DNA from: Streptomyces graminofaciens
GTDB taxonomy: Bacteria > Actinomycetota > Actinomycetes > Streptomycetales > Streptomycetaceae
Reading direction: 5' to 3'
Length of the DNA stretch: 64,000 nucleotides
Assembly: GCF_030294945.1 (NCBI RefSeq)
Contig: NZ_AP018448.1
Location: forward strand, 2,232,001 to 2,296,000
Shown: piece after piece, positions 10,470 to 18,039 of the stretch
How the letters are laid out: every line of letters starts with the position of its first letter
Position numbering within the stretch: the stretch's first letter is position 1
Position numbers and translations under genes: made by a program
Notes under the pieces: generated by a model
Databases searched by the model: none
The model's input: only the letters and a program-made list of their open reading frames with translations
What the model was told of the DNA's origin: nothing

Positions 10470-11615
10470 TCAGCTCAAGAGCAGGCAGGCATCCCAGTCG
10501 GTGACTGGCCCGGCTCCTTGTTCAGCGCTCTGGAACGCCAGGACTGCCCCGGCCTCCCCTTCGAGGAATCCGGTCTCCTCAGGCGGGTCGGCGGCGAGAA
10601 AGCGCTGCCTGAGCAGGGGAAGGCGGACGGTGAACGCGTGCGGGGTCTCTGCGTCCTCCGCGAACCGCTGCACCGTGCGCAGGACGCCGCCAACGCCGTG
10701 GCACAGGCCGCGGTTGGAGAGCTTGTCAAGCTGGTGCGCGTCGTCCAGGCAGTACAGCAGGGCGCGCTCGGCCATCCGTTTGCGGTCCTCGTCGCCGAGG
10801 GCTACGGCGGCAAGCTGCTGTGCGCGGGCAAGGCCCGGCGTGCCGTAGCACCAGGACGGGGTGGCGGGGAGGGCGGGAGCGGGGCCGGTCGCGCTGATCC
10901 ACCGAGGCCAGCGGGTTCCGCGATGGTCGCTCTGTCGGATCCCGTCGAGCCAGCGGCAGATCCCGGCCATGGCGGTGTCATGGCCGTCCACGGTGATGCC
11001 GCGCCGTTTCGCCAGGGCGAGCAGAGCGAGGGGACCGCTGATCCCGTGCGCGAGCCCCGCGTTGGCGTGGCCGCCCTGTGTGATGGTCTTGCTGGCAGGC
11101 GAGTGGCCGACCCACCAGCCGGGCAGCTGCTTCCCGTCGGGCCCGGCGATCGGTTGGGTGAGCCGGACCAGGTACTCCAACACGCCGCGCAGTTCGGGGC
11201 CGTCCGGCTGTCGGCGCAGCAGGAGGGCACCGAGGCCGGCCAGCCCACGGAACAGGTCGTACTCAGCGAAGGCCGTGTAGCCGCCCTGGTCGATGCGCGC
11301 GTGGGCGGCGTCCAGACGACGCCGGGTGTGCGCGGCCACGATGCGGTCAAGGGTGTGCAGGGCTCCGGCATACCGGTCGCTGTCTGTTGCCGCGAGGTGA
11401 AGGACGTACGTCATGGCGGGGGCTCCGAGGAACAGGCCGGCCGTGTCTCCGTCGATCAGCGGGCGGACGTCGGCGAGTTGCTGGTGGACGTCGCGCCACG
11501 GGGTGAGGCCGCAGTGAGCGCGTTCGATGTGGAGCAGGGCGACACCGAGGGGACCGCGCGCAAGAGACTGCCGTGTGGCAACGGTGGTGTCGGTGATGGG
11601 CGGGGCGGTGGTCAC
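10470..11615 (-). CDS. lanC: Lanthipeptide cyclase LanC
   Basis: Zinc-dependent cyclase expected to add Cys thiols to dehydro-amino acids and so form the lanthionine rings. The start is GTG 11615, which overlaps the LanB stop (GTGA) after a GGAG site; the longer upstream frame is Arg/Pro-rich and not coding. 381 residues, typical. The zinc ligands are visible as Cys256 in SWCYGTPG and Cys305-His306 in GLCHGVGG, with the active-site His190 in LAHGISG. Repeated GxxG turns fit the alpha/alpha toroid fold. Translational coupling to LanB suggests a LanB-LanC complex. Confidence 0.9.
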   Translation of the reverse strand: MTTAPPITDTTVATRQSLARGPLGVALLHIERAHCGLTPWRDVHQQLADVRPLIDGDTAGLFLGAPAMTYVLHLAATDSDRYAGALHTLDRIVAAHTRRRLDAAHARIDQGGYTAFAEYDLFRGLAGLGALLLRRQPDGPELRGVLEYLVRLTQPIAGPDGKQLPGWWVGHSPASKTITQGGHANAGLAHGISGPLALLALAKRRGITVDGHDTAMAGICRWLDGIRQSDHRGTRWPRWISATGPAPALPATPSWCYGTPGLARAQQLAAVALGDEDRKRMAERALLYCLDDAHQLDKLSNRGLCHGVGGVLRTVQRFAEDAETPHAFTVRLPLLRQRFLAADPPEETGFLEGEAGAVLAFQSAEQGAGPVTDWDACLLLS

Positions 11616-14600
11616 CGCTTGGCTCCTTCGGTGCGGATTGTCCAGGACAGGGCGGCAGCGCGGGCGAGACGTCGGCAGGTCGCTTCGGCGTCGGGGGCGA
11701 TCCCGGCAGCGCGGTTGTGGTGCATGTGCAGCAGGGCCCCAAGGACGGCCGCCGGATCGATGCCGGTTGATTCGAGCACCGTTCGGTAAGCGAGCAGGGC
11801 GGCTTGGCGCGTAGCCCACGCCTGCGCAACGGCGTCTCCGCCTTGGATCTCTTGGATCGGGCAGTGGTGCTGAGCGCTGGTGAGGTCTACGGCGAGGGCT
11901 TGTACGTCTCGGGGCAGGGCGGTAGCGCCGTCGCTCTGGGGGAAGTTCGCCGTTAGCCACGCCCGGCCGGCCACCGGTGTTCCGAGAAAGGCGGTGGCGA
12001 TGTCGACGAAGCTCGCGGCGGTGACTGCCTGCCGGTGGCTGTCGGAGAGAGGCAAGGCGATCTGTGTCAGGGCGGCGTCGGAGTCGGCGGCGAAGAACCG
12101 TTCAGCAGCCTCCAGGGCGGCCCCGCTGCCGTAGCGCCCGGTCTCCGGCTCGTCGGTGTCCCACCGCACCCGCTGAAGCAGCCCCTCGGCCCGCAGCTCA
12201 GCCGCCCAGATCGCAACACGCTGGGCAGTGTTCCCGAACGCATCCGGGGACGGCAGCCGCAACCGCAGGCGCACGTGGCTGTCGGGGTCCGCGTAGCGGA
12301 TGAACCACCACTCCAGCGGTTCGACTTCCCCCAGCAGTAGCGGCACGTGCGCGGTAAGCAGTTCGGGTACCCGTGCCGCGTTGCCGTACAGCTTCAGGTA
12401 CGCCCATGGGGAGGCGCCCGGCAGCCGGCAAGAGTCCCGGCCCACGACGACCGCTGTCCGGCGGACGGCGGCCGGGGCGGGCGGCTGGTCGGAGACGAAG
12501 GGCACGGTGACCTCATGCGCGCGGCCCAGCCAGCCGAACGCGTCCTCCGGCGGTGCCTCGCGCAACGTCACGGTTGGGCGGCGGTCCAGTTCAGTTCGTA
12601 GGAGCTGCTGCTGGGCCAGGACGTCTAGGTCCAGGCGTAGCCGCTGGTCGTCGTTGCCGACGTACACCGTGCGGGGCACACTGCGGCGGGCGCGCCAGTC
12701 AGACAAGGCGGATGCCCAGTTGCCGCCGTCGACGAGGTCGGCCGCGCGGAGCCGCCAGGAAGCAGGGGACAGGATGGTACGGCCGACGCGTACCTCGGGC
12801 AGGAACGGAAGCCGGGCCGCCGCGCCCCACGCGAACGGGATCAGGGTGGCCGTGTGCGAGCGGTGCAGCTCGGAGACGAAGCGAGCCAGAGGATGGGTGG
12901 CGTTGGTCAACTCCACGGCGTTCATGACCATCGGCTCGATCACCTGGCCGGTGGACAGCGACACCAGGTAGAGGCGCCGTGCGTCGGCGACAACACCGAG
13001 GTGGTCCACGTCGAGCGTGGCGTCCGGGTTGTACTCGCCCACGGAGAGCACGTTCGGCATGAGGGCGGGGGCGCGGCCGACGTTGCGGGTACGCACGCGC
13101 AGCGGAGGACTGGACACCTGCCCCAGGTCGGCACCGGCGGTGAGCGTCGGCAGTCCGGAGTACGCGGCGGCCATACGGTCGAAGTCGGCTGCCTCCAGCA
13201 TCCTCAGGAAACGTCCCGTGGTGATACCTACGCTCAGGGACAGTCCTTTGATGCCCAGCGCGAACCCGCCGTCTTCCACATCGTTCAGGGAACGCGCGAA
13301 CACCGTGAAGGACAGTGCGACGTGCGCGGGCACCTGGGTAGGCCGGCCGAGGGCCAAGGCCTCGATGTCTGCTTCCGTGAGGTCGACCGTGCGCTGATCG
13401 TTCAGGGCAGCGTCCTGGGCGAGGGTGAGGAGATGCTCGTCTCGAAGGGTCGTGGCCAGCACCGGCCGCTTGAGGACCGTGCCGCGGTAGCCGGCGGGAA
13501 AACCGAGGCCGGTGTCCGGGTCAGTGAGGTCACGCAGGGGCACGATGGTGCCCATGCTGTAGCGCTCCAGAAACCGCGTGCGGTAGTCCTGCCAGGCCGC
13601 TGGGCCGTTCGGGAACGGCGTCAGCCGGGTGATGACCTGTAGGGCATGCTCCGCCTCGCGGGTCACGGTGTCGGGCAGAACGATGTCGCAGTCCGGGCGG
13701 AGATTGACCACCAGGCTGCGGTCGGTGACGCCGGTGAGCGCGTTCATCTTCGCCGTGGCTTTGGCGCGGAGCGTGCGCTGGGCTCGCTGTGGGGCCTCGT
13801 CGTGGCGGGTGAGCAGCATGCGGACCTGACGCAGTTCATCGGCTTTGGCAGGCGCGACGCTGGTCGTGTCGAGTTGCTCGACCAAGTGCCCGAGTGCGTC
13901 ACCGCACGTCATGGGTGCGTGGAGGCTGGTCAGGAGCACGCGGTGCTCGACGAGGCTGTGCAGCATGGCGTGGATCTGCTCGTCCGGGGTGTCGGGGTAG
14001 TCGCTGCGGAGCTTGGCGGCGAGAGTGCTGACGGTGAGCGGTGTGCGGGCCATGGCTAGGACGGTCTCCACGGCGGGAGTGCGACGCAGCGTGGTTTCGG
14101 TGGGGCCTTCGGCGCCCGGCTGGAATAGGAGGGCAATTCGCGAACCGCGCACGATGCACCTGGAATTGGCGACGACGAATACGTTCCGCAGCACGTCCGG
14201 GTCACGTTCCAGTGTGGTGATGACGTCGTTCAGCCACTCAGCGTCGGCGTGGCCGAAGGCACGGTGCTCGGTGCCCCAGTCCACGCGACTGGCAGCGCCG
14301 ATGCGGATGGGGGCCGGCCCGGCGAACAGCCCGAACGGGGTGGCCCGGTACTGCATACGCAGCACGTAGCGGGCCAGGGACATGGCAGTGCGCCGTACGG
14401 CCCGCGAGCGCTGGCACTGTCCGGCCGCCACTTCACGGATGGAGTCGGCGAGGCGGGGGGCGGCGAATTCGATCGCGGCGGCCCTGATGTCGTCGACCCA
14501 CACCTGGGCGATCCATTCCCGCCACAGATCAGTGTCTGCTGACTCCTCACCGACCGGTGTTGGCCACGGAGGCATCGGCGCTGCCATGGGAAACACCGAC

Positions 14601-14635
14601 GCCCTGATCATGCCCGCGTCAACAGCGTGATACAT
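11612..14635 (-). CDS. lanB: Class I lanthipeptide dehydratase LanB, full length
   Basis: tRNA-Glu-dependent dehydratase expected to activate Ser/Thr of the precursor by glutamylation and eliminate glutamate to give dehydroalanine and dehydrobutyrine. 1007 residues, with the N-terminal glutamylation domain (classic RATPFGLFAG box at residues 97-106) and a complete C-terminal SpaB_C elimination domain in the last 280 or so residues (PWAYLKLYG, then LEWWFIRYADPDSHVRLRLR). Start ATG 14635 opens with MYHAVDAGMIRAS, like other actinobacterial LanBs. It follows the precursor gene after an imperfect hairpin and is coupled to LanC by overlap. Confidence 0.92.
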   Translation of the reverse strand: MYHAVDAGMIRASVFPMAAPMPPWPTPVGEESADTDLWREWIAQVWVDDIRAAAIEFAAPRLADSIREVAAGQCQRSRAVRRTAMSLARYVLRMQYRATPFGLFAGPAPIRIGAASRVDWGTEHRAFGHADAEWLNDVITTLERDPDVLRNVFVVANSRCIVRGSRIALLFQPGAEGPTETTLRRTPAVETVLAMARTPLTVSTLAAKLRSDYPDTPDEQIHAMLHSLVEHRVLLTSLHAPMTCGDALGHLVEQLDTTSVAPAKADELRQVRMLLTRHDEAPQRAQRTLRAKATAKMNALTGVTDRSLVVNLRPDCDIVLPDTVTREAEHALQVITRLTPFPNGPAAWQDYRTRFLERYSMGTIVPLRDLTDPDTGLGFPAGYRGTVLKRPVLATTLRDEHLLTLAQDAALNDQRTVDLTEADIEALALGRPTQVPAHVALSFTVFARSLNDVEDGGFALGIKGLSLSVGITTGRFLRMLEAADFDRMAAAYSGLPTLTAGADLGQVSSPPLRVRTRNVGRAPALMPNVLSVGEYNPDATLDVDHLGVVADARRLYLVSLSTGQVIEPMVMNAVELTNATHPLARFVSELHRSHTATLIPFAWGAAARLPFLPEVRVGRTILSPASWRLRAADLVDGGNWASALSDWRARRSVPRTVYVGNDDQRLRLDLDVLAQQQLLRTELDRRPTVTLREAPPEDAFGWLGRAHEVTVPFVSDQPPAPAAVRRTAVVVGRDSCRLPGASPWAYLKLYGNAARVPELLTAHVPLLLGEVEPLEWWFIRYADPDSHVRLRLRLPSPDAFGNTAQRVAIWAAELRAEGLLQRVRWDTDEPETGRYGSGAALEAAERFFAADSDAALTQIALPLSDSHRQAVTAASFVDIATAFLGTPVAGRAWLTANFPQSDGATALPRDVQALAVDLTSAQHHCPIQEIQGGDAVAQAWATRQAALLAYRTVLESTGIDPAAVLGALLHMHHNRAAGIAPDAEATCRRLARAAALSWTIRTEGAKR

Positions 14636-14661
14636 GGCGGTACCCCCTTCGATCTCGCGGT

Positions 14662-14695
14662 GGGGGCCAGGCCGGTAAGGAACGGCCCGGCCCCC
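14662..14695 (-). terminator. Attenuator hairpin between precursor and LanB
   Basis: Twelve paired bases with one A-C mismatch (GGGGGCC-A-GGCCG with CGGCC-C-GGCCCCC) and an 8-base loop lie in the short gap between the precursor stop and the LanB start. No U-tract follows, so a leaky terminator or mRNA stabiliser is more likely than full termination. This would give more precursor than enzyme, as in many peptide-antibiotic operons. Confidence 0.55.
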
Positions 14696-14706
14696 AACGT
14701 CTGTTG

Positions 14707-14895
14707 TTACTCGCAGGTGCTGTTGGAGCAGGCGGACTCACAGGTCTGGCCGCAGCCGTCGCCGGTGTCGTTCAGCAGCGCGCCGATGACCGGCACGGAC
14801 GCGACGGTCTCGATGCTGAGGTCGAAGTCCGACCCTCCGTGCATTACGAAGTCCGTGCCGGACTTCAGGGTCGTGCCGGTGCTCCTCGGTGCCAT
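14707..14895 (-). CDS. FxLD-type class I lanthipeptide precursor
   Basis: 62-residue precursor starting at ATG 14895 with a GAGGAG ribosome site. The leader carries the FDLS motif (residues 24-27, DFDLSIETV), a variant of the FxLD box that gives the family its name and is the likely recognition site for LanB. The tail after about residue 42 is the core: NDTGDGCGQTCESACSNSTC, with Cys at 48, 52, 56 and 61 and dehydratable residues T44, T51, S54, S57, S59 and T60. The Asp46-Gly47 pair is a natural isoaspartate site and fits the methyltransferase encoded next door. No leader protease or ABC transporter is nearby, so export and cleavage are unexplained. Confidence 0.88.
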   Translation of the reverse strand: MAPRSTGTTLKSGTDFVMHGGSDFDLSIETVASVPVIGALLNDTGDGCGQTCESACSNSTCE

Positions 14896-14959
14896 CTCGT
14901 TCTCCTCTACAGAGGTGGGTGGTTGTGCTCTTACCGGCCTGGTCGCGACGCCGACGGCG

Positions 14960-16204
14960 TTACGACCAGGAGATCGTGATCCGGGTGTGCCAGCGGTCGA
15001 TGACCCGGCCGACGGGGAGTTGCTCGTCCGGCGTCCCGGCCGGGTGAACCTCGATGTGCGCACGCTGCCGGCGGTGTTCGCCGTTCCAGACCTGGAACTC
15101 CTCGACCAGGCGCTCGGCGACCTCCTTGCCCTGCGGCCCGTGGCCGGCGGCGCCCAGCTCGAAACGGTCGGGGTCCTCGGTGGCGCGCACCGTTCGGTAG
15201 GCGAAGCTGTCGCCGTCCACCAGGGTCGGCACACCGAGCGGCGTCCTGGCGGCGACGAGGCCGCGTTGCCGGGCGGCAGGTGTCGCTGTCATGAGCGGCA
15301 GGTTGTCCAACACGCTCGCCAGCCACAGGTCCAGGTGCTCCTTGGACTCGTCACCCGCGAGGGTCACCCCCGACCACTCCTCGGCACGAGGCGAGCGCAG
15401 TGCGGCCCGCAGAGCCTCGACATCAGGCTCGGGGTGATCGTCCAGGCGAAGGGCGATCTCCTCGCCCTCGACGTCGTGGAGGACAGCCAGACGCATGCGG
15501 TTCTCACCGACACCCTGCATCGGCACGAACCCGCACAGCTCCACCCCGTCGCTGACCAGGTGCCGGCCGTCGCGGACGAACGCGACGGTGCGGGTCATGC
15601 CGCGCATCCGCAGCGGGACGACCAGCCGGCCGCCCTCGGCAAGCTGGTGAAGCCAGGCGGGCGGCATGTCGGCGGCCTGCACGGTGATGACGATGCGGTC
15701 GTACGGCTGGTGATCCGGCACGCCATATTCGCCGTCGGCGGTGATCACACTGACGTTGCTGTAACCGGTCACCCTCAAGAAATCCTTGGCGCGCCGGGTG
15801 ATATCGGGGTCGATGTCGAGGGTGACGACGTGGCCCCCGTCACCGACCAACTCTGCGAGGTAGGCGGCGTTGACGCCGCCGGAGCCGATCTCCAGGACAT
15901 TCATCCCCGGCTGAATGTCAGCCTGCTCGACCTGCATGGCCTGGATGCGCGGCGCGGACACGGAGCTGACCTGCGTGCCAGTGGCATCAGTCTTGGTGAT
16001 CGTGGCGGTCTCGGGCTCATAAACCTTGGCCATGTCCTCGTCAGGCGTGGCGAGGTGGCGGGGAACCGAACGGAAGGCTGCCACGACGCGGGGACTGCGC
16101 GCGGCACCGAGTTCGATGAGCCGCTTCACCATCCTGTCGCGCAACTCCTGCTCAGAGGCGGGGCTCTTGTCGCTGTTCTCAGTCATGCCGGGGACGTTTG
16201 CCAC
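14960..16204 (-). CDS. PCMT-type O-methyltransferase of the FxLD system
   Basis: SAM-dependent methyltransferase of the protein L-isoaspartate methyltransferase family, 414 residues, about twice the length of housekeeping PCMT. The PCMT core is at the N-terminus (SAPRIQAMQVEQADIQPGMN, then VLEIGSGGVNAAYLAEL as the SAM site near residues 103-117). The extra 200-residue C-terminal domain is typical of lanthipeptide versions. Relatives methylate an Asp in the modified peptide and leave isoaspartate after succinimide formation. Here the Asp46-Gly47 of the precursor is the obvious candidate. GTG 16204 after GGAG is the preferred start; ATG 16186, overlapping the upstream stop, is an alternative. 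Confidence 0.85.
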   Translation of the reverse strand: MANVPGMTENSDKSPASEQELRDRMVKRLIELGAARSPRVVAAFRSVPRHLATPDEDMAKVYEPETATITKTDATGTQVSSVSAPRIQAMQVEQADIQPGMNVLEIGSGGVNAAYLAELVGDGGHVVTLDIDPDITRRAKDFLRVTGYSNVSVITADGEYGVPDHQPYDRIVITVQAADMPPAWLHQLAEGGRLVVPLRMRGMTRTVAFVRDGRHLVSDGVELCGFVPMQGVGENRMRLAVLHDVEGEEIALRLDDHPEPDVEALRAALRSPRAEEWSGVTLAGDESKEHLDLWLASVLDNLPLMTATPAARQRGLVAARTPLGVPTLVDGDSFAYRTVRATEDPDRFELGAAGHGPQGKEVAERLVEEFQVWNGEHRRQRAHIEVHPAGTPDEQLPVGRVIDRWHTRITISWS

Positions 16205-16532
16205 GAGCGGTCTCCTTCTCGGCGCCCGCGCGCCGAGGCGGTCGGGAGCTGATATTGGGGTCTGGCGACGAGGGTCTGGACACGTCGGTTGCCTCCGGAA
16301 GGCGGTGATCTGTCGCGTGGTGCTTCCCTCCGTAAGATGGCGGCGAGCTGCCGCCCATGAAGTAGGTGAGTGCCTGCGCCTTGAGTCGGTTGAGGCAGTC
16401 CTCGCACGTCATGAACGGCGCGTGCTGGCCGTCCCACTGCACCGGGCCGAGCCAGATCACCGGCAGGTCGGTACGCGTGCACCCGAGCCAGCAGTCGCCT
16501 GTGACCCATCGGGAGCTCAGACATGTGGTCAT
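16179..16532 (-). CDS. Small Cys-rich protein leading the lanthipeptide operon
   Basis: 117-residue protein starting at ATG 16532 after a strong GGGAGGGGAG site. It has paired cysteines (MTTCLSS, GDCWLGC, MTCEDCLNRLK) that could bind zinc or iron, and a polar Pro/Ser-rich tail. Not recognised as a named family. The last codons overlap the start of the methyltransferase, so it is part of the same operon and may act in regulation or peptide handling. The frame is open further upstream but has no good start there. Confidence 0.65.
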   Translation of the reverse strand: MTTCLSSRWVTGDCWLGCTRTDLPVIWLGPVQWDGQHAPFMTCEDCLNRLKAQALTYFMGGSSPPSYGGKHHATDHRLPEATDVSRPSSPDPNISSRPPRRAGAEKETARGKRPRHD

Positions 16533-16782
16533 GTCGCATCTCCCCTCCCTGGAGACCGCAACTGAGCAGCACTGGAGGCGGCCGCGAACACAAGGACACC
16601 CGTGATCGAGTCGAGCAGTCGGCGCGCGGGAGTGCTCTGAGACGCGTCCAGGAACGAGGACAAAGGGCAGTGTCTCGCCATGTTCCCTCTCGTCAACATC
16701 TAGGTAGGCCCCAGCCACCCCGGAACGAGCGGCCGATGGGCCAAGCTCACTCTTCAGCCGGAGAGCGCCGGAAGGAGGTGCA

Positions 16783-16899
16783 ATGCCGCCCCGGCTCCGG
16801 GCTCGCCGGTCATCCGAAGGCAGGGCGGCAGCTCAGATCGCTCGCAGCTGGGCCCGACGTTCCTCGGCGACAACAACGCAACTGTCCGTGTGGCGATAG
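16783..16899 (+). CDS. Possible 38-residue ORF with a perfect ribosome site
   Basis: ATG 16783 is preceded four bases earlier by AAGGAGGTG, the best Shine-Dalgarno match in the area, on the strand opposite to the lanthipeptide operon. The product would be very basic (MPPRLRARRSSEGRAAAQIA then ARSW). Its 3' half overlaps the end of the DUF6415-like gene on the other strand. It has no family match, so it may be a small regulator or a chance ORF. Confidence 0.28.
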   Translation: MPPRLRARRSSEGRAAAQIARSWARRSSATTTQLSVWR

Positions 16900-17381
16900 C
16901 CATGTATGCCGCCGCTCGCCTCCGATGCGAACAGCACGCGTTCGTAGGACTCCCCAGAGGCGATCAGCCGGGAGCATGCGCCGCAGATGCGCCCCCGAAT
17001 GGCCTCCTCGATATCGCTCGTGCCCGTCGACGGCCCGAGTGGGCCGGGGTTCTCGAACAGCGTCAGCAGTGCGCGAGAGATGACCGCGAGGTCCTGCGCA
17101 TGGCATGCCTTCGCCACCTGCGACTTGCCGGCGCCCTCCTCCAGGAGGCGATGAGCGCGCACGATGACGTAGACCGCTGTCTGGCGCATCTCCCCTCGCA
17201 TACGGGCGGCGATGGCAGTGACCTCCGGGACGAGGAGCTGTACATGCCCGCGCAGCCGACCGAGAAGGGTCTTCAGTTTCACGAGTTCCGGTGGGCAGGT
17301 GCCCCATACGTCGAGGCCGACCGTGTACGTCTCGCGGATCGTGAGCGCGTCGACCGGCGCGCGCTCGTTCAAAGCGGTCAC
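16833..17381 (-). CDS. DUF6415-like hypothetical protein
   Basis: 182-residue protein starting at GTG 17381, which overlaps the stop of the upstream anti-sigma-like gene (GTGA). It is largely helical (VKLKTLLGRLRGHVQLLVPE, then RRLLEEGAGKSQVAKACHAQ-like region) and ends with a CGACSRLI pair of cysteines. Proteins of this kind (DUF6415) often sit beside RsbW-like kinases and XRE regulators in Streptomyces, as here. Function unknown; a regulatory role with its two neighbours is inferred from position. Confidence 0.6.
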   Translation of the reverse strand: MTALNERAPVDALTIRETYTVGLDVWGTCPPELVKLKTLLGRLRGHVQLLVPEVTAIAARMRGEMRQTAVYVIVRAHRLLEEGAGKSQVAKACHAQDLAVISRALLTLFENPGPLGPSTGTSDIEEAIRGRICGACSRLIASGESYERVLFASEASGGIHGYRHTDSCVVVAEERRAQLRAI

Positions 17382-17881
17382 GACGCCCCCCGCGCTCGTC
17401 CACTGTCGCTCGCCTCGTCGCCACGAACCAGGAAGTTGGCCCACACGTCTTTGCCGCCCGTGAACTCGGAGCAGCCGCAGTCGTCGGCGAAGCTCGACAC
17501 GAGGAGCAAGCCCCGGCCGCACTCAGCGTCCGCGGCATTGTGGGAGAGTCTGGGCAATACGGGATCGAAATCGCGCACGCAGACGTTGAGTGCGCCCGTC
17601 AGACGCGTGACCGTGAGCCGCGCGCCCCTCGTCTCGGTGCCGGGAACAGGATCTGTGTGCCGCAGGACGTTGGTGAGCAGCTCCGTAACCGTCAGGGCGG
17701 CACTGTCGATCAGGCCGGATAGACCCCAAAGCTCCAAGTGGGCCCGAACTACGGTCCTGATGATGGGCACGGCCTCTGAGGTCACGTCGAGGTCTATCTC
17801 CAGGTGCCCCGACTTGCTGCGCGTCGTCGCGCGCACGCCGGTTGCTGGCACGGCGGGCAGTTCCAAGAGGTCGGCCATCAA
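17378..17881 (-). CDS. RsbW-like ATP-binding protein (HATPase_c_2)
   Basis: 167-residue histidine-kinase-like ATPase of the anti-sigma factor type. Visible boxes are the N-box ALTVTELLTNVLRHT, a middle G1-like region around CVRDFDPVLP, and GRGLLLVSSFADDCG as the G2 region. It may sequester a sigma factor or phosphorylate an antagonist, but no sigma or anti-anti-sigma gene is adjacent. It is divergent from the XRE regulator and coupled to the DUF6415-like gene, so the three probably form a control unit for the lanthipeptide cluster. Confidence 0.75.
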   Translation of the reverse strand: MMADLLELPAVPATGVRATTRSKSGHLEIDLDVTSEAVPIIRTVVRAHLELWGLSGLIDSAALTVTELLTNVLRHTDPVPGTETRGARLTVTRLTGALNVCVRDFDPVLPRLSHNAADAECGRGLLLVSSFADDCGCSEFTGGKDVWANFLVRGDEASDSGRARGAS

Positions 17882-18039
17882 AGATCCAATTCGGTCTGGC
17901 GAATCCTCACCAATGAGGTTTGACTGCGGTGTGTACTGGTGTGGAACCGGTCGGCAACCATTCAGTCAGGTCGCGAGACCCAAGTGCATATCCGGATGCG
18001 GAGACCTGAGATATCCGCATCACGACCCAGGGGACGCTG

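Noticed and set aside
11616..11960. N-terminal extension of LanC
   Set aside because: The stretch is Arg/Pro-rich, overlaps the LanB 3' end, and the GTG at 11615 has a ribosome site and the usual GTGA overlap.
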